A DNA stretch of 64,000 nt from Actinostola sp. cb2023. Taxonomy: Eukaryota; Cnidaria; Anthozoa; Actiniaria; Actinostolidae. The notes below the pieces were generated by a model. The model searched no databases. It had not been told where the DNA came from and worked only from the letters and a program-made list of their open reading frames with translations. Within the stretch, counting starts at the first letter, position 1, and every line of letters begins with the position of its first letter. The translations under genes and the position numbers were made by a program. The stretch is from positions 229,501 through 293,500 of the forward strand of contig JAUJYZ010000228.1 of NCBI GenBank assembly GCA_033675265.1, given 5' to 3'. Shown piece by piece: positions 1-12,640 of this stretch.

Positions 1-100
1 GATGGATGGATGGATGGATGGATGGATGGATGGATGGATGGATGGATGGATGGATGGATGGATGGATGGATGGATGGATGGATGGATGAATGAATGAATG
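1..100. repeat. (GATG)n microsatellite
   Basis: Uninterrupted GATG units run from the first base to about 87, followed by three GAAT-type variants. The array is cut by the window edge, so its true length is unknown. Confidence 0.98.
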
Positions 101-1778
101 CAAGTAGAAGTATGACATGGACGTGACCTGAGATGCGAGCCACGTGTAGCATTGATAAGCTTGTTATCGCCTAATTATCAGGCGGGAAGCGAGGTTCGCT
201 AGATTATTTTCAAGTCATTTCGCTATGCCTTTGTTCGAGTAAAACTACTGCCGTTGAAAGTTCGTTCGCCGTTAAAACTTTTCTTGATTCTTAATTCTTC
301 TTTGTGTCAAAGTTAATTTTAGTGATATTGAAAAGCGGCCAATTTAAAAACGACCTTTTTAAAACATACCAGAATAACAGTTTAATATCAAACTACCAGA
401 GTTAACTTCAGTATTAATGGTCACCGGCCTTCATGACAACAATAACGTTATATTAGTCAATTTTATACTTATTTTATATAAGTATTTTATATACAGATGT
501 AGGAATATTTCTTTGTTAAGTTTAAAAGGTTTCCAAACCTTATTGAAACACTACGAAAAGTTAGAATATACTACACATATCAAACTTATGTCCTGCATCA
601 TTGAACATTTGCTCCTGTTGGGATCCAGTATCACGCGGACAACGTTTTTTGTTAATGCTTTGTTTACTAATGCACGTGATCTGAGGCCCGATTGATCCAG
701 CAATTTGTTCACTATGACCGCTAAATAAAGCAGATTCGTACGTGACTGGTTTATCATTTCTGAATTCATATTTTTCCTTTGACAATGTGTAAATCAGGTA
801 GCTAAAATATAAGAGAGGATGGAAAAGCTGCATATGTTTCCTCAACGGGAAAATATATCACAAATTCGAACTAACTTATTGATCTCGTGCGTGTAAATAT
901 TGGAAATTGCCTTCAAAAAACGTCCTTTCCGAGCCATAATTTATTTGCGAATTCGCCGGCCTATGTAGCTTCTACATACAGACCGCGATACAGAGCACCA
1001 ATATGATGTTCACAATTACCAAACAAAGAGTTTTAGATTTCATTTTGCCACCGCTTAATTAAGTTTAATATACATGTATTTTATATCAAAATGCGCGTAC
1101 AATTACAGAGCATTAGAATCCGGCGGTAGGTTTTTGATTGACACAATTCCCAAAGAATTCAGAGGGATTTTGTGTGCAGCGTATGTCACGCTCTCCTATA
1201 TCTCTTCAGAGATTTCAGTTCGATTGACTTTGAAGAAACGGAAAATGCCACCTTCAAACCTCTTTATTTGTGCTTGAATTGCCAGCTTATTTATTCCTTA
1301 CATATTCGTCTTTGATATTCCGTTGGTAGGTTTTTGATTTGTATTTTAACAATGCAGTAAAAAGCAAAAATGTATCAAAATCATGCTGTTTTTCGCCTAA
1401 ACAAGACTCCGGCCTCATCTGCATATGTGAAACAATGACCTTTTGTATAACATAAGTTTGATATGTAAAATATTTTATCATATGACCCGTACGGACCTGC
1501 TCGCGCGCTCCATTGGGAAAACGTCACGTGGTAAGGGCCGGACGTGTTGACGTACCCGGCCGGAAAAAGCCTTTCGGCCCTGCACGATTTTTGTCAGGAG
1601 ATTTTTTATGCTTTTTTTGCAGCAAAATTTATTTTTTTAATGTGAACAACAAAAGTGAACAAAACAAAAAACAAAATTTGATAAAAATTTTGATTGGTTC
1701 TTCTAGCGTAATCGCGCGTTTGTGTTCTTGAATGGTGTTTAGTACCAAAATGATCCATATGAAATGGTCATATGATAA
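101..1778. other. Gene-free stretch, no recognised feature
   Basis: Only short ORFs (under 95 codons) occur on either strand, none with a recognisable domain or plausible splice-linked extension. Composition is AT-rich. I see no tandem array and no RNA gene here. Confidence 0.5.
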
Positions 1779-1931
1779 AATGCTTATTGAATGAGTTAGG
1801 TCGGGCCGGACGGGAAAATATTTGGCTCTCGGTCATTATGTAAGGACCTCGCTGCGCTCGGTCCGTACTTCCATGACCTCCTCGAGCCAAATATTTTCCC
1901 GTCCAGCCCTCCCACTCATTCAATAAGTACA
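1779..1931. repeat. Inverted-repeat element (MITE-like hairpin)
   Basis: The left arm (about 1779-1829, reading CTTATTGAATGAG then GGACGGGAAAATATTTGGCTC) is mirrored by the right arm (about 1883-1931, GAGCCAAATATTTTCCCGTCC then CTCATTCAATAAG). The loop is about 50 bp and itself contains the near-palindrome GACCTCGCTGCGCTCGGTCC. This is the structure of a small non-autonomous DNA transposon. No coding capacity. Confidence 0.75.
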
Positions 1932-2806
1932 TAATATTTACTATACAGTTGGGTTGTTAATGTTTAGTGTGAATTATTAGACCTTTCAGGGTCAATAGTT
2001 CACTAATTAAAACAAATTGTAAGGAAATACACCATATCAGGAACAATTGTTTTTTGCCCTGTAAATAAGAACCTGTTTAAGAACCTATTCAGCCTGATTT
2101 TTCACTAGACACCCAATATATAAGAACCATTTCAGCCTGACTTGGAAAAATAGAGGTTCTTTTATGTGGGTTTTTACTGTATTGCCTATAAGAATTAACA
2201 AATTATCATTTCACCTGACAAAATTTGAAAAGTTGAGAAATGCACTTGATGCTAAAAAATAGACTTTTATATATATTTCCGCCATGTTTACTGCAAGTGA
2301 CGTCATTGACATCCAACCAATCATAGCTTGTTGCAGGGGGAAATTAATAGAGGAGTCCATCTCTTAATATACGTGGTTCCCATCAGATTGTTAGCTTGGC
2401 TATTTTTAGCAACAAGCTGTGATTGGTTGGTTCCATGCGCGCGTTCCGATTGGTTGGTTTACTGAAGACCGGGTAATTTTTTCATCGCGATGTACGATAT
2501 TGACAATGGTGTAAAATCAAGAGAATAAAGATGAAAATAGGCTGTCATTTAGAGGACGAAATCCATTACAAATATGATTCGCTCGACCAATCAAAATTAC
2601 CCATTTAAGGTCGCTCTGGTGTGACAATTATTCACTTGAATTTTTTTTACAAAGACAGTAAATAAGCAATTTTTCAATCGTATCCAGTAAAAAGTCTATA
2701 GTGTATCTCATCAAAATCAATGTTTATGAATCAAAGAATCAAAATATCGTAAAATAATAGAAAAGTAAGTAACATTTTCAGTAAAATTTTGCCATCATTT
2801 TCAGAT
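1932..2806. other. Gene-free stretch
   Basis: No ORF of note, no array. Short fragments such as the repeated GATTGGTTGG at about 2421-2456 occur, but nothing that can be assigned. Confidence 0.45.
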
Positions 2807-3020
2807 CTTACTGAGCGAGGGAGGGACCGATAGATTTGTTACCAAAAGCTAAAAGCAAAAGACTCATCGAAAACCAGAAAGATGAAATATACCTCTGCTA
2901 GCGGCAGCCAGGGTAATACTGATTAAAACATATACCGTAGTAAATTCAAATTATATAGCATTTATCTGTTTGAGGACATCTTTGTAAAACAATCTATCGG
3001 TCCCTCCCTCCCTCAGTAAG
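2807..3020. mobile_element. 214-bp MITE with ~35-bp terminal inverted repeats
   Basis: The left end reads CTTACTGAGCGAGGGAGGGA and continues CCGATAGATT. The right end is its reverse complement with one or two mismatches (AATCTATCGG then TCCCTCCCTCCCTCAGTAAG). The interior is AT-rich with no ORF. Size and structure are those of a non-autonomous DNA transposon. The superfamily cannot be told because the target-site duplication is unclear. Confidence 0.8.
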
Positions 3021-3667
3021 TTTTAGGTGCATAGCTGATGACTGCGGATGGCCACGGCGAACATTTCGTCGACTTCCCTAACTTCAAAAAATTATTTCTC
3101 GGCATATGGAGGACCTAAAAATTTGAACAAACGCTCATTGAAAAGATCATTTACTTGCAAATGTGTGGTGGGAAGGCGGTAAATTTGTTGCTTGCGTAGT
3201 TTTTGAGATATAATTTTTTTTAGCGACAGTGGTTGTAAACATTTGGTGGCTGGAGTTGCAAACCTTTCCTAATTACTCGGGCCCTTCCGAAGGAAGCCCG
3301 AGTTATAAAATGGGCTTTCTTGTATATTTTTTTTTCTTCGTATTCTTGGTAGTACACAAAATGTGAAGAATGTGATCGTATCGGTCAGGAATGTCTGTTT
3401 CAGGGTTTCGATTGGCTGAAAACGGGGGCGATGATATCCAAACGCCTAATGAAGTAATTCTATGCTCAAAGGGTCAAATAGTAAAAATACTAAAAATGAC
3501 AGTTGTATGATCCTTGTCTGAGTCATACATTTATTACGCGACCTAATTTTAGAACCGCCGCGTAGCGCTATTTAAAACAGAATTTCCACGCTCAAAACAG
3601 GTCAGTAAACGGCAAAAATACAATCGAAGTGAAAACTTCCTTAGATTTTAGGGATCTATTACAGAAG
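3021..3667. other. Gene-free stretch with a short palindrome
   Basis: At about 3275-3305 there is an imperfect palindrome (ACTCGGGCCCTTCCGAAGG followed by AAGCCCGAGT), possibly the end of another repeat. Nothing coding is visible. Confidence 0.45.
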
Positions 3668-5267
3668 AAGACGCTCAATGAGCGTATAGTCGGGCAATAT
3701 GACAATGACAGTTGCGTGACGAGGGAGACTATTTGTGTCGGTGAACATCGATAAAGATCTCCGACTCTTCGACTCTGGTACGTCTATGGTACGTCTTTAA
3801 ACGTACTTGAGGTCACTTGAGGTTGCATATTCATGGTCGCCAAAAACGGATTGAATAGTTTCCGAACACCTATCGAACTAAATCCGAAAGTATGATTCGC
3901 TCAAACATCGCTCAAACGGTCGCTCAAACGTGTCAAATAGTTTCCGACCGTATATCGAACTTAATCCGAAGTATTGTTCGCTCAGGGCAGATACTGAGAT
4001 AGTGCTAAGTCATCGTATTCGACGACTAGAAGTGAAAGAAGCAGTTGACCTGTGCAGAAGAGAAATTATGTTGTATCCAAGGCAAGCCATCCATCAGTTC
4101 CTCTTAAATACGCTCTCACATACAAACGCATACGCCGATTCGTGTGGGCCCACTCTAAAAGATGTTGAGCGTTTTCGACAGGGCCTTTACATGAACTCAT
4201 CAAAAGCAAATCAATTGAACTCAAAGTCAAAAGGTAATCAATTGAACTCAAGCTCAAAAGCAAATCAAATGAACTCAAGAACTATAATACAAATGAACTC
4301 TAATGTTGACTTAAATGTGAACTCAACTGAGTACTGCCTAGCCAAGCATGTATACCACAACTTGAAGCCAGATGTACTGATTCAGAAGTGTGATTCCAAC
4401 ATGGACAAATCCAAAGGTGAGAAAACAACTTTGAAATCGCATCAAGAAGAACACAAATCTGAGGCGAAAATGAAGTCAATCCTTGTTTACATTCTGTTTA
4501 TATTTTTTATTGTGTTAATGCTGTTAAAAATAGTATTTTTCTATATCAAAGAGAGAGTTTTAATGGAGTGCATATACCGTCGTTATCACCGTCATACCGT
4601 CATGGCCAACGATCAAGGTGAACATTCAATAGTTTACATTGCTAAAGGATTCACGACGATTATACCACACAGGATGGTGTGCAGCGAGTACATGGAAACG
4701 CTTTCACTTTATTACTTACTTCTGTCAGGGGCAGCGTCAACTTTCCATGTTAATTCAGACAACAATCCGCCTACCAACACCAGCCAAACCCACCGATATC
4801 CCTGCAGGAACCGATATCACGGCCAGAATCAAGTCAGCGTACTCATTGATTCATCCATCCATTTATTTATAGTCATTTCGATCATTCATTTCTTTAAATT
4901 TAGAATTGCACTAAAGCTTACATTACACAGATGCTGCACACCGAGAGAGCTCTTGTAACTATGAAAGAGTATTGCAAATATATTTTCTTGATTCGACGAT
5001 TCACTGAATTGACCGACTATCCTCTGCGATATTAAACGAAGAAACCAAAGACGTTATCAGAACCGTCTGACCATGAATATGAACCTCAACTGGACGTTCC
5101 AAGTACATGCTACGGAAGTACGATTCGGAGATTTTTATCTATGCTCACCGACACATATATACATAGTCTCCCTTGTCACGCAACTGTCAGTCATTGTCAG
5201 GTCCCTCCTCACGCAACTGACATTGTCCTTGTCATAATGCCCGAGTGTACGCTCATTGAGCGTCTTG
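3668..5267. mobile_element. 1.6-kb TIR element enclosing a 342-codon ORF
   Basis: The left end starts AAGACGCTCAATGAGCGTA at 3668. The right end, read on the minus strand from 5267, starts the same way. Both then share CGGGCA-TATGACAA, CAGTTGCGTGA, AGGGAGACTAT, GTGTCGGTGA, AAATCTCCGA and CATATTCATGG, so the inverted repeats extend about 170-195 bp (3668-3838 and 5071-5267) with small indels. Each tip carries the palindrome ACGCTCAATGAGCGT. The interior is nearly filled by the ORF at 3930-4958. No transposase motif was recognised. This may be an autonomous element of an unfamiliar type, or a non-autonomous one with captured sequence. Confidence 0.7.
3930..4958 (+). CDS. Hypothetical protein inside a TIR element, one membrane segment
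   Basis: The product is not recognised. The 342-codon frame has three parts. Residues about 1-85 are mixed and charged. Residues about 86-125 hold a low-complexity run of NQLNS/NQMNS-type repeats. A strongly hydrophobic segment lies at about 185-207 (SILVYILFIFFIVLMLLKIV), and a basic, less regular tail follows. The start is uncertain: a diverged direct repeat at about 3854-3905 and 3934-3985 covers the region of the first codons. The frame sits between the inverted repeats of the 3668-5267 element, which suggests it belongs to that element. It could also be a chance frame, or one exon of something larger. Codon usage is unremarkable. Confidence 0.4.
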   Translation: MSNSFRPYIELNPKYCSLRADTEIVLSHRIRRLEVKEAVDLCRREIMLYPRQAIHQFLLNTLSHTNAYADSCGPTLKDVERFRQGLYMNSSKANQLNSKSKGNQLNSSSKANQMNSRTIIQMNSNVDLNVNSTEYCLAKHVYHNLKPDVLIQKCDSNMDKSKGEKTTLKSHQEEHKSEAKMKSILVYILFIFFIVLMLLKIVFFYIKERVLMECIYRRYHRHTVMANDQGEHSIVYIAKGFTTIIPHRMVCSEYMETLSLYYLLLSGAASTFHVNSDNNPPTNTSQTHRYPCRNRYHGQNQVSVLIDSSIHLFIVISIIHFFKFRIALKLTLHRCCTPRELL

Positions 5268-6174
5268 TTATATGTATGCTAGAAACGGGTGAATTTTCGA
5301 ATCGCTCAAAACCACTCAAAAACACAATTTCTTGCTCAGATTTCTACACCAAAGTGTTCTTTAATTATCAGACTACTGCTATGAAGACATGTTTCAGAAT
5401 CCCATATCCTTTCAAGTCTTTCTAAGAGCTCATTCCTGAGACCATTCGAAAATCCAACGGTCAAACGAATATTCAATGACGTCACGGTCCACTGATTCTA
5501 CGTTTGGGCTACCTGTGATAGGTATCTGTATCTGGGATACTGTGTCTTCCAAAAGTATTCAAGTACATGCTGTCTCCTTCGGTCAATATCTGATCGACTG
5601 TAGAAGCCATTGTGGAACTGGACGCGAGAGCTGAAAAACTCATAAACATTGTCTTCCCCTTGAAATGTCACTAAATTGTTCGTGACCCTGATGAATGCTT
5701 CCAGCAATGAATAAAGTACGTTGCATTTGACATAATAGATTTGTAAATGAGGCCAAACTTTTTAACCCCAAAAAGTAACCCCCAAAAAGTCCATTACGCA
5801 TTTTCTCCACATAAAATTCGAGAACGGTAGGATATCAATTTTATCAACCCCCAAAAAAGTCCCAAGCCGCAAATTTCAAACCCCAAAATTAAAAGGTCTT
5901 TGCACCTCCCCATCACTGATACTCTGAGTAAACCACCACCCCCCCCACCCCCCTGGGGGTTTCCCACTCATACGAAAACGACTCTATCATGCATGCAACG
6001 GACCTCGAACCCCACAGGGTTCCCGCAAAGGGAGAAACTCGAGGATTTACTTCCCGAGTATTCTTTCTTTATCTGTGTTAAAAAAACTGAAGAACAAATA
6101 CAAATGACATCGATAATCAGTCCAAATAATATTCAAGCATAGATGTTTTTTTTTTAAACCAAAAATCTCGTATT
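5268..6174. other. Gene-free stretch
   Basis: Short ORFs only. At 5760-5890 there are C- and A-rich phrases (AACCCCAAAAAGT and variants) that recur loosely at 27420-27600, so they are probably part of a dispersed repeat. No gene is supported. Confidence 0.45.
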
Positions 6175-6345
6175 GGCCATCCTTTGCCCTACTTAGCTAT
6201 ACTTAGCTATACTTTGCCCTACTTTACCGTCCTTAGCCCTACTTACTTATTCTTTGCCCTACTTGGCCATCCTTTGCCCTACTTAGCTATACTTGGCCAT
6301 ACTTACTTATACTTTGCCCTACTTTACCATCCTTAGCCTTACTTT
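6175..6345. repeat. ~10-bp satellite, short left remnant (plus orientation)
   Basis: Units of the form ACTTAGCCCT, ACTTGGCCAT, ACTTTGCCCT and ACTTAGCTAT follow one another. It is the same satellite, in the same orientation, as 9722-12640, and ends at the left TIR of the 6347-9719 transposon. The transposon therefore seems to have landed near the left edge of the array. Confidence 0.9.
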
Positions 6346-6346
6346 A

Positions 6347-9300
6347 GTCTAGCTGTTAAGCGACATAAAATCTCACAATTGTTCGTTTTATGATAAAAGC
6401 ATGAAACTTGGCACAATTACTTATCACTATGTGCTTATTAATTTCTGATATGGAGGCATCTGAAATAAGGCCTACGTTTCCCGTACTGCGCATGTCAAAA
6501 AACCGCTGAAAACACTATAGCATGGAAACGAGGCTGAGCAAAATTGCAGTTTTTTACGGTTTTTGATGCTGGTAAAACGTGAAAACGGGTAACAAATATT
6601 GAGTAGACATCTGCAGTAAATAAGGAAAGGTCGTAATGCTAATCACGTCATCGATCACTTGACTTGATTTTTATTTAAATTGTGAAAATAAGAACTCGCA
6701 AAATTAAAACGTTGCGATTTTGAGGGTTATTTTTGACGCTGGTTTTAAAAATTTCATTTAAAAATGTGAAAACTATTGATTTCACATCTGTAGGAAATGG
6801 CATGATGCTAATCATGTGATCAATTACGTGATTATTCACGTGACTTTTTTTATTTGTTTTCACGTGACTTGATTTGTTTTTCAATCGTGAAAATAAAAAC
6901 TCGCAAAATAAGTACTGTAGATAAAGTAGCTTTCACTAGGAATCTTGAAGACAGCGTCCACCACAAAAACATAAGGCAGTGCAGTCGAGGTTTCCTTTCA
7001 CACATTTGCAGCGACCTTTACATCCTTTTTTGCATCCACAATGGATGAGCTCGTATCAGGTATCTTTTGCTTGCGAAAGTGTCGTCCAATTTGGCCCGCC
7101 AGAGCTTTTCTATCTTTTTCCATCCCCATTGGTCCGGGCTGGGAATATCTGGCTGTTGTACCAACACTTGCCCCCACACTCAGTAGCGCACCTTGAAACA
7201 CCGCTCTTAACAGATGTTGTTGTAGTGTGGCTTGACTTAGCGGCATTGCCTCAATACTTCTTGTTCTCTTTGAGAATAACTCCTGCCTTCACTTGTTTAC
7301 TTCTGAAAGTTTTGTCATAGCTATAGAGTAAGATAACAAAGAGCTCTATGATGGCCATGCAGTGATGCGTCATTTAACATTGGTAGTTTAGATAACTAAC
7401 TAGTGTAGGTGTTAATTCAGGATACAGATGCCATATTTCCCAGACAGTTTGTTTCCCTCTTTCTGCGAAGAACGACACTGTGCACAAATAAAAAAACCTA
7501 AAATCTTGTGAACATTTACATCGTAGCTATTAAATAGACTATTGTAATTGTAATTACCTGTATCACAGCAACAATGGTAATGCTTTGCACTTGCCATTAC
7601 CTAACTTCGTCCGTTGCAATTTCGTGGATTGCAAGATATCTAAAGTGCTCTCCTGTACCAACCGCAATCCACAATTAATCCACAGAGAAAATGTAAACTA
7701 TGGATATTGCTAACAGTGTCAATTGTACAAATTAAATCATAATTCTTCGGTCCCCGTAGAGAGCTGCATCATTCACATGTAGCATGATTCGCGTGTCCAC
7801 TTCTTCATTATTTAAGTCCCATTTGGAAAGCGCATTTGGACACTTTGGAAAATGCGCTATATATTATTATTATGTGTACATAGCTCAAGATTGGAGAGAT
7901 CATTTCGGCTTGACGAGTGCATGCAGGTCATTCTCCTCAATGGTGCTGTATATTTCTTTGCTTTGTACTTGAAGCGATACTACTTGTTCAGACAGAAGGT
8001 GAAAGAGTTCCACCTTATTTTCATCTACACGTAAGAATGAATGCCAGTTACTAGGAATGACAGTGGATGGCAACACTTTACGGCGCGTTCCTTTCCATCT
8101 TTTCTCCCTTGTGCCTCTTTTAAGTGATTCTTGCTTGCCAATGTACGGCCTCCAAAATGATGTCAGCTCTCTTCTGATGTGTTCGAGCTGCTTCATGACG
8201 AAAGGCTTGAAAACAGTGTCAATGTAGTCTTGAAGGGTACGAGCTGTTCGTGGACTCAGCATTTTAACTACAACAGCACTAAGGTCTCTAACATGGGGGT
8301 TTCGCTGGTCTTGTTGCACAGAAGAGTTTCCAGGCATTTCACTAGGTCTGCTTTCTGACCTCTCCTAATGTCTCCCATGTCATCAAGTGACGGTGGCCAA
8401 GGCTGATTTTCATGTCGAAAAAACTCTTCCAGGTTTCCGTCACGGCTTTGGCATGCAATACTATTACAGCCTGGAAAATAACGAACAGTCGTTTAGCAAT
8501 TTTTGCATTGTGACCTGGTGATTGATGTTTTGCACCTGAATTGCTATATACAGCCAACTTGTTCTTCTTGATTACTTCTGTGAGATCGCGGTTGTTTGCT
8601 TTCTCAATCTACATTCTATAAAGTATGCTGTGCATGCCGACCAATTTACCGTTTCGACAACGTCACTGTTCATTATATCCTTGGTGTCAACTGCCAACAG
8701 ATCTCCACTTTCCTCCATAAAAGGATTTCCCAGCTCCTCGCAGGTGGCAACTACTGACTGCAAATCCTTTGTAAATGACTTGAAGGCCATTCACTTGCTC
8801 GATCGTGAGCTGTTCGAAACGCGTTTAACCAACTGAAAGCAAAGCAGTTGTATATTTCTATGATTCTGGACCAATAAAGGAAGTGTGGAGACTTTTCCGG
8901 CATCTTACCTTTCCAATCTGTAAACTAAGATAGAGGTACTCCATCTCCAGCTCTCGCGATGTACCTCTCATAAGCGCACTGCTGGGATGATGTACTGCAG
9001 GGATGCTAAACTTATTTGATGAGCTCTCCGGCTCGTTCTTGTGATGTAACTAATGGGGATGGAAAAAGATAGAAAACGGCTCTGGAGGCAAAATCGGACG
9101 ACACTTTCACAAGCAAAATATACCTGCTACGAGCTCATCCTTATGTTTTTGTGGTGGACACTGTCTTCAAGACTCCTAGTGAGAGCTACTTTATCTACAG
9201 TACTTTTTTTGCGAGTTTTTATTTTCACGGTTGAAAAAAAAAAGTCATGTGACTAATCAATCACGTGATTGATCACATGATTAGCATCATACCATTTCCT

Positions 9301-9719
9301 ACAGATGTGAAATCAATAGTTTTCACATTTAACCAGCGTCAAAAATAACCCTTAAAAACGCAACGTTTTAATTTTGCGAGTTCTTATTTTCACAATTTAA
9401 ATAAAAATCAAGTCACGTGATCTATGACGTGATTAGCATTACGACCTTTCCTTATTTACAGCAGATGTCTACTCAATATTTGTTACCCGTTTTCACCTAA
9501 TACCAGCATCAAAAACCGTAAAAAATGCAAAATTTTGCTCAGCCTCGTTTCCATGCTATAGTGTTTTCAGCGGTTTTTTGACATGCGCAGTACGGGAAAC
9601 GTGGGCCTTATTTCAGATGCCTCCATATCAGAAATTAATAAGCACATAGTGATAAGTAATTGTGCCAAGTTTTATGCTTTTATCATAAAACGAACAATTT
9701 TTCACCTTAACAGCCTGAC
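6347..9719. mobile_element. 3.37-kb transposon with ~670-790-bp terminal inverted repeats
   Basis: The left arm (6347 to about 7135) and right arm (about 9050-9719) are inverted copies: GCTGTTAAG near both tips, then CGTTTTATGATAAAAGCAT, GGCACAATTACTTATCACTA, ACTGCGCATGTCAAAAAACC, CATGGAAACGAGGCTGAGCA, and at the inner ends CGACACTTTC and ATCTTTTTCCATCCCCATT. Both tips abut TA (6345-6346 and 9720-9721), consistent with a TA target duplication, and both flanks are the ~10-bp satellite. The interior carries a decayed minus-strand ORF (7900-8800). No DDE or other transposase motif was recognised, so the superfamily is open. Confidence 0.75.
7900..8800 (-). pseudogene. Decayed ORF of an uncharacterised element-linked protein family
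   Basis: Read on the minus strand from 8790 down, several frames give blocks in a consistent order. They are a block with ELGNPFMEESGDLLAVDTKD, then FFRHENQPWPPSL (about 8430-8390), and a third block (about 8300-7900) with MLSPRTARTLQDYIDTVF, TREKRWKGTRRKV and NWHSFLRVDENKVELFHLLS. I recall proteins with this block order as recurrent, uncharacterised ORFs of marine invertebrate genomes, usually longer at both ends. This recollection is not checked. At least two frame changes separate the blocks and the C-terminal part is absent, so this is a broken copy. Its place between long TIRs suggests it is the element's own gene or its cargo. Confidence 0.6.
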
Positions 9720-9721
9720 TA

Positions 9722-12640
9722 CTTGGCCCTACTTACTTATCCTTTGCCCTACTTTGCCCTACTTGGCCCTACTTACCTATCCTTTGCTATACTTTACCAT
9801 ACTTAGCCCTACTTGGCCCTATTTACTTATACTTTGCCCTACTTAGCTATACTTAGCCCTACTTGGCCCTACTTACTTATACTTTGCCCTACTTGACCAT
9901 ACTTAGCCCTACTTAGCTATACTTGGCCATACTTACTTATACTTTGCCCTACTTTACCATCCTTAGCCCTACTTGGCCATCCTTTGCTCTACTTAGATAT
10001 ACTTACCTATACTTTGCCCTACTTGACCATACTTACCCCTACTTGGCCATCCTTTGCCCTACTTAGATATACTTACCTATACTTTGCCCTACTTGACCAT
10101 ACTTAGCCCTACTTGGCCATCCTTTGCCCTACTTAGCTATACTTACCTATGCTTTGCCCTACTTGACCATACTTAGCCCTACTTGGCCCTTTGCCCTACG
10201 TACTTACCTATACTTTGCCCTACTTGACCATACTTACCCCTACTTGGCCATCCTTTGCCCGACTTAGCTATACTTACCTATGCTTTGCCCTACTTGACCA
10301 TACTTAGCCCTACTTGGCCCTACGTACTTACCTATACTTTGCCATACTTTACCATACTTAGCCATACTTGGCCCTACTTACCTATCCTTTGCCATACTTA
10401 GCCCTACTTAGCTATACTTGGCCATACTTACTTATACTTTGCCCTACTTTTACCATCCTTAGCCCTACTTGGCCATACTTACTTTATCCTTTGCCATCCT
10501 TTGCCCGACTTAGCTATACTTACCTATACTTTGCCCTACTTGACCATACTTAGCCCTACTTGGCCCTACTTACCTATCCTTTGCCCTATACTTTACCATA
10601 CTTAGCCCTACTTGGCCCTACTTACCTATCCTTTGCCATACTTTACCATACTTAGCCCTACTTGGCCCTACTTACCTATACTTTGCCCTACTTGACCATA
10701 CTTACCCCTACTTGGCCATCCTTTGCCCTACTTAGATATACTTACCTATACTTTGCCCTACTTGACCATACTTACCCCTACTTGGCCATCCTTTGCCTTA
10801 CTTAGCCCTACTTATATACTTACCTATACTTTGCCCTACTTGACCATACTTACCCCTACTTGGCCATCCTTTTGCCCTACTTATACTTATACTTACCTAT
10901 ACCATCCTTGCCCTACTTGACCATCCTTAGCCCTACTTGACCATCCTTTGTCCATACTTACTTGGGCCCATACCTTTGCCCTACTTAGATATACTTACCT
11001 ATACTTTGCCCTACTTGACCATACTTACCCCTACTTGGCCATCCTTTGCCCTACTTAGATATACTTACCTATCCTTTGCCCTACTTGACCATACTTAGCC
11101 CTACTTGGGCCCTACTTACCTATACTTTGCCCTACTTGACCATACTTAGCCCTACTTGGCCCTACTTACTTATACTTTGCCCTACTTGACCATACTTAGC
11201 CCTACTTAGCTATACTTGGCCATACTTACTTATACTTTGCCCTACTTTACCATCCTTAGCCCTACTTGGCGCTACTTTCCTATCCTTTCCTATCCTTTAC
11301 CATACTTAGCCCTACTTGGCCCCACTTACCTATACTTTACCCTACTTGACCATTCTTAGCCCTACTTGGCCCTACTTACTTATACTTTGCCCTACTTGAC
11401 CATACTTAGCCCTACTTAGCTATACTTGGCCCTACTTACTTATACTTTGCCCTACTTTACCATCCTTAGCCCTACTTGGCAATACTTACTTATTCTTTGC
11501 CATACTTTGCCATACTTAGCCCTACTTGGCCCTACTTACCTATCCTTTGCCATACTTTACCATACTTAGCCCTACTTGGCCCTAGTTACTTATACTTTGC
11601 CCTACTTGACCATACTTATCCCTACTTGGCCATCCTTTGTCCTACTTAGCTATACTTACCTATACTTTTCCCTACTTGACCATACTTAGCCCTACTTACC
11701 TATTCTTTGCCCTACTTGACCATACTTAGACCTACTTGGCCATCCTTTGCCCGACTTAGCTATACTTACCTATACTTTGCCCTACTTGACCATACTTAGC
11801 CCTACTTGGCCCTACTTACCTATACTTTGCCCTACTTGACCATACTTAGCCCTACTTGGCCCTACTTACTTATACTTTGCCCTACTTGATCATACTTAGC
11901 CCTACTTAGCTATACTTGGCCATACTTACTTATACTTTGCCCTACTTTACCATCCTTAGCCCTACTTGTCGCTACTTTCCTATCCTTTGCCATACTTTAC
12001 CATACTTAGCCCTACTTGGCCCTACTTACCCATACTTTGCCCTACTTGACCATACTTAGCTATATTTGGTCATACTTACTTATACTTTGCCCTACTTTAC
12101 CATCCTTAGCCCTTAACTTGGCCATACTTACTTATCCTTTGCCATACTTAGCCCTACTTACCTATCCTTTGCCATACTTTACCATACATAGCACTACTTG
12201 GCCCTACTTACTTATACTTTGCCCTACTTGACCATACTTACCCCTACTTGGCCATCCTTTGCCCTACTTAGCTATACTTACCTATATTTTGCCCTACTTG
12301 ACCATACTTGGCCCTACTTACCTATACTTTGCCCTACTTGACCATACTTAGCCCTACTTGGCCATCCTTTGCCCTACTTAGCTATACTTACCTATACTTG
12401 ACCCTACTTCAAGACGATACTTAGCCCTATGCTTAGCTATACTTATGTATACTTTGCCTCACTTGACCATACTTAGCCCTACTTGACCATACTTATCCCT
12501 ACTTGGCCCAACTTGATTATACTTTTCCCTACTTGACCATGCTTAGCCTTGACTTGCCCATCTTTATCAATACTTGGCCCTACTTACTTATACTTGTCCC
12601 TACGTAGCTCTACTTATGTACACTTAGTAATAACTTGGCC
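9722..12640 (+). repeat. ~2.9-kb array of a ~10-bp satellite (plus orientation)
   Basis: The units follow the pattern ACTT-N-N-CC-N-T (ACTTAGCCCT, ACTTGGCCCT, ACTTACTTAT, ACTTTGCCCT, ACTTGACCAT). They are grouped into irregular higher-order periods of about 40-60 bp. The reading frames that cross it (proteins of YLALLTYTLPYLTIL type) are by-products of the repeat. The array decays after about 12400. An inverted counterpart lies at 15374-18070. Confidence 0.97.
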
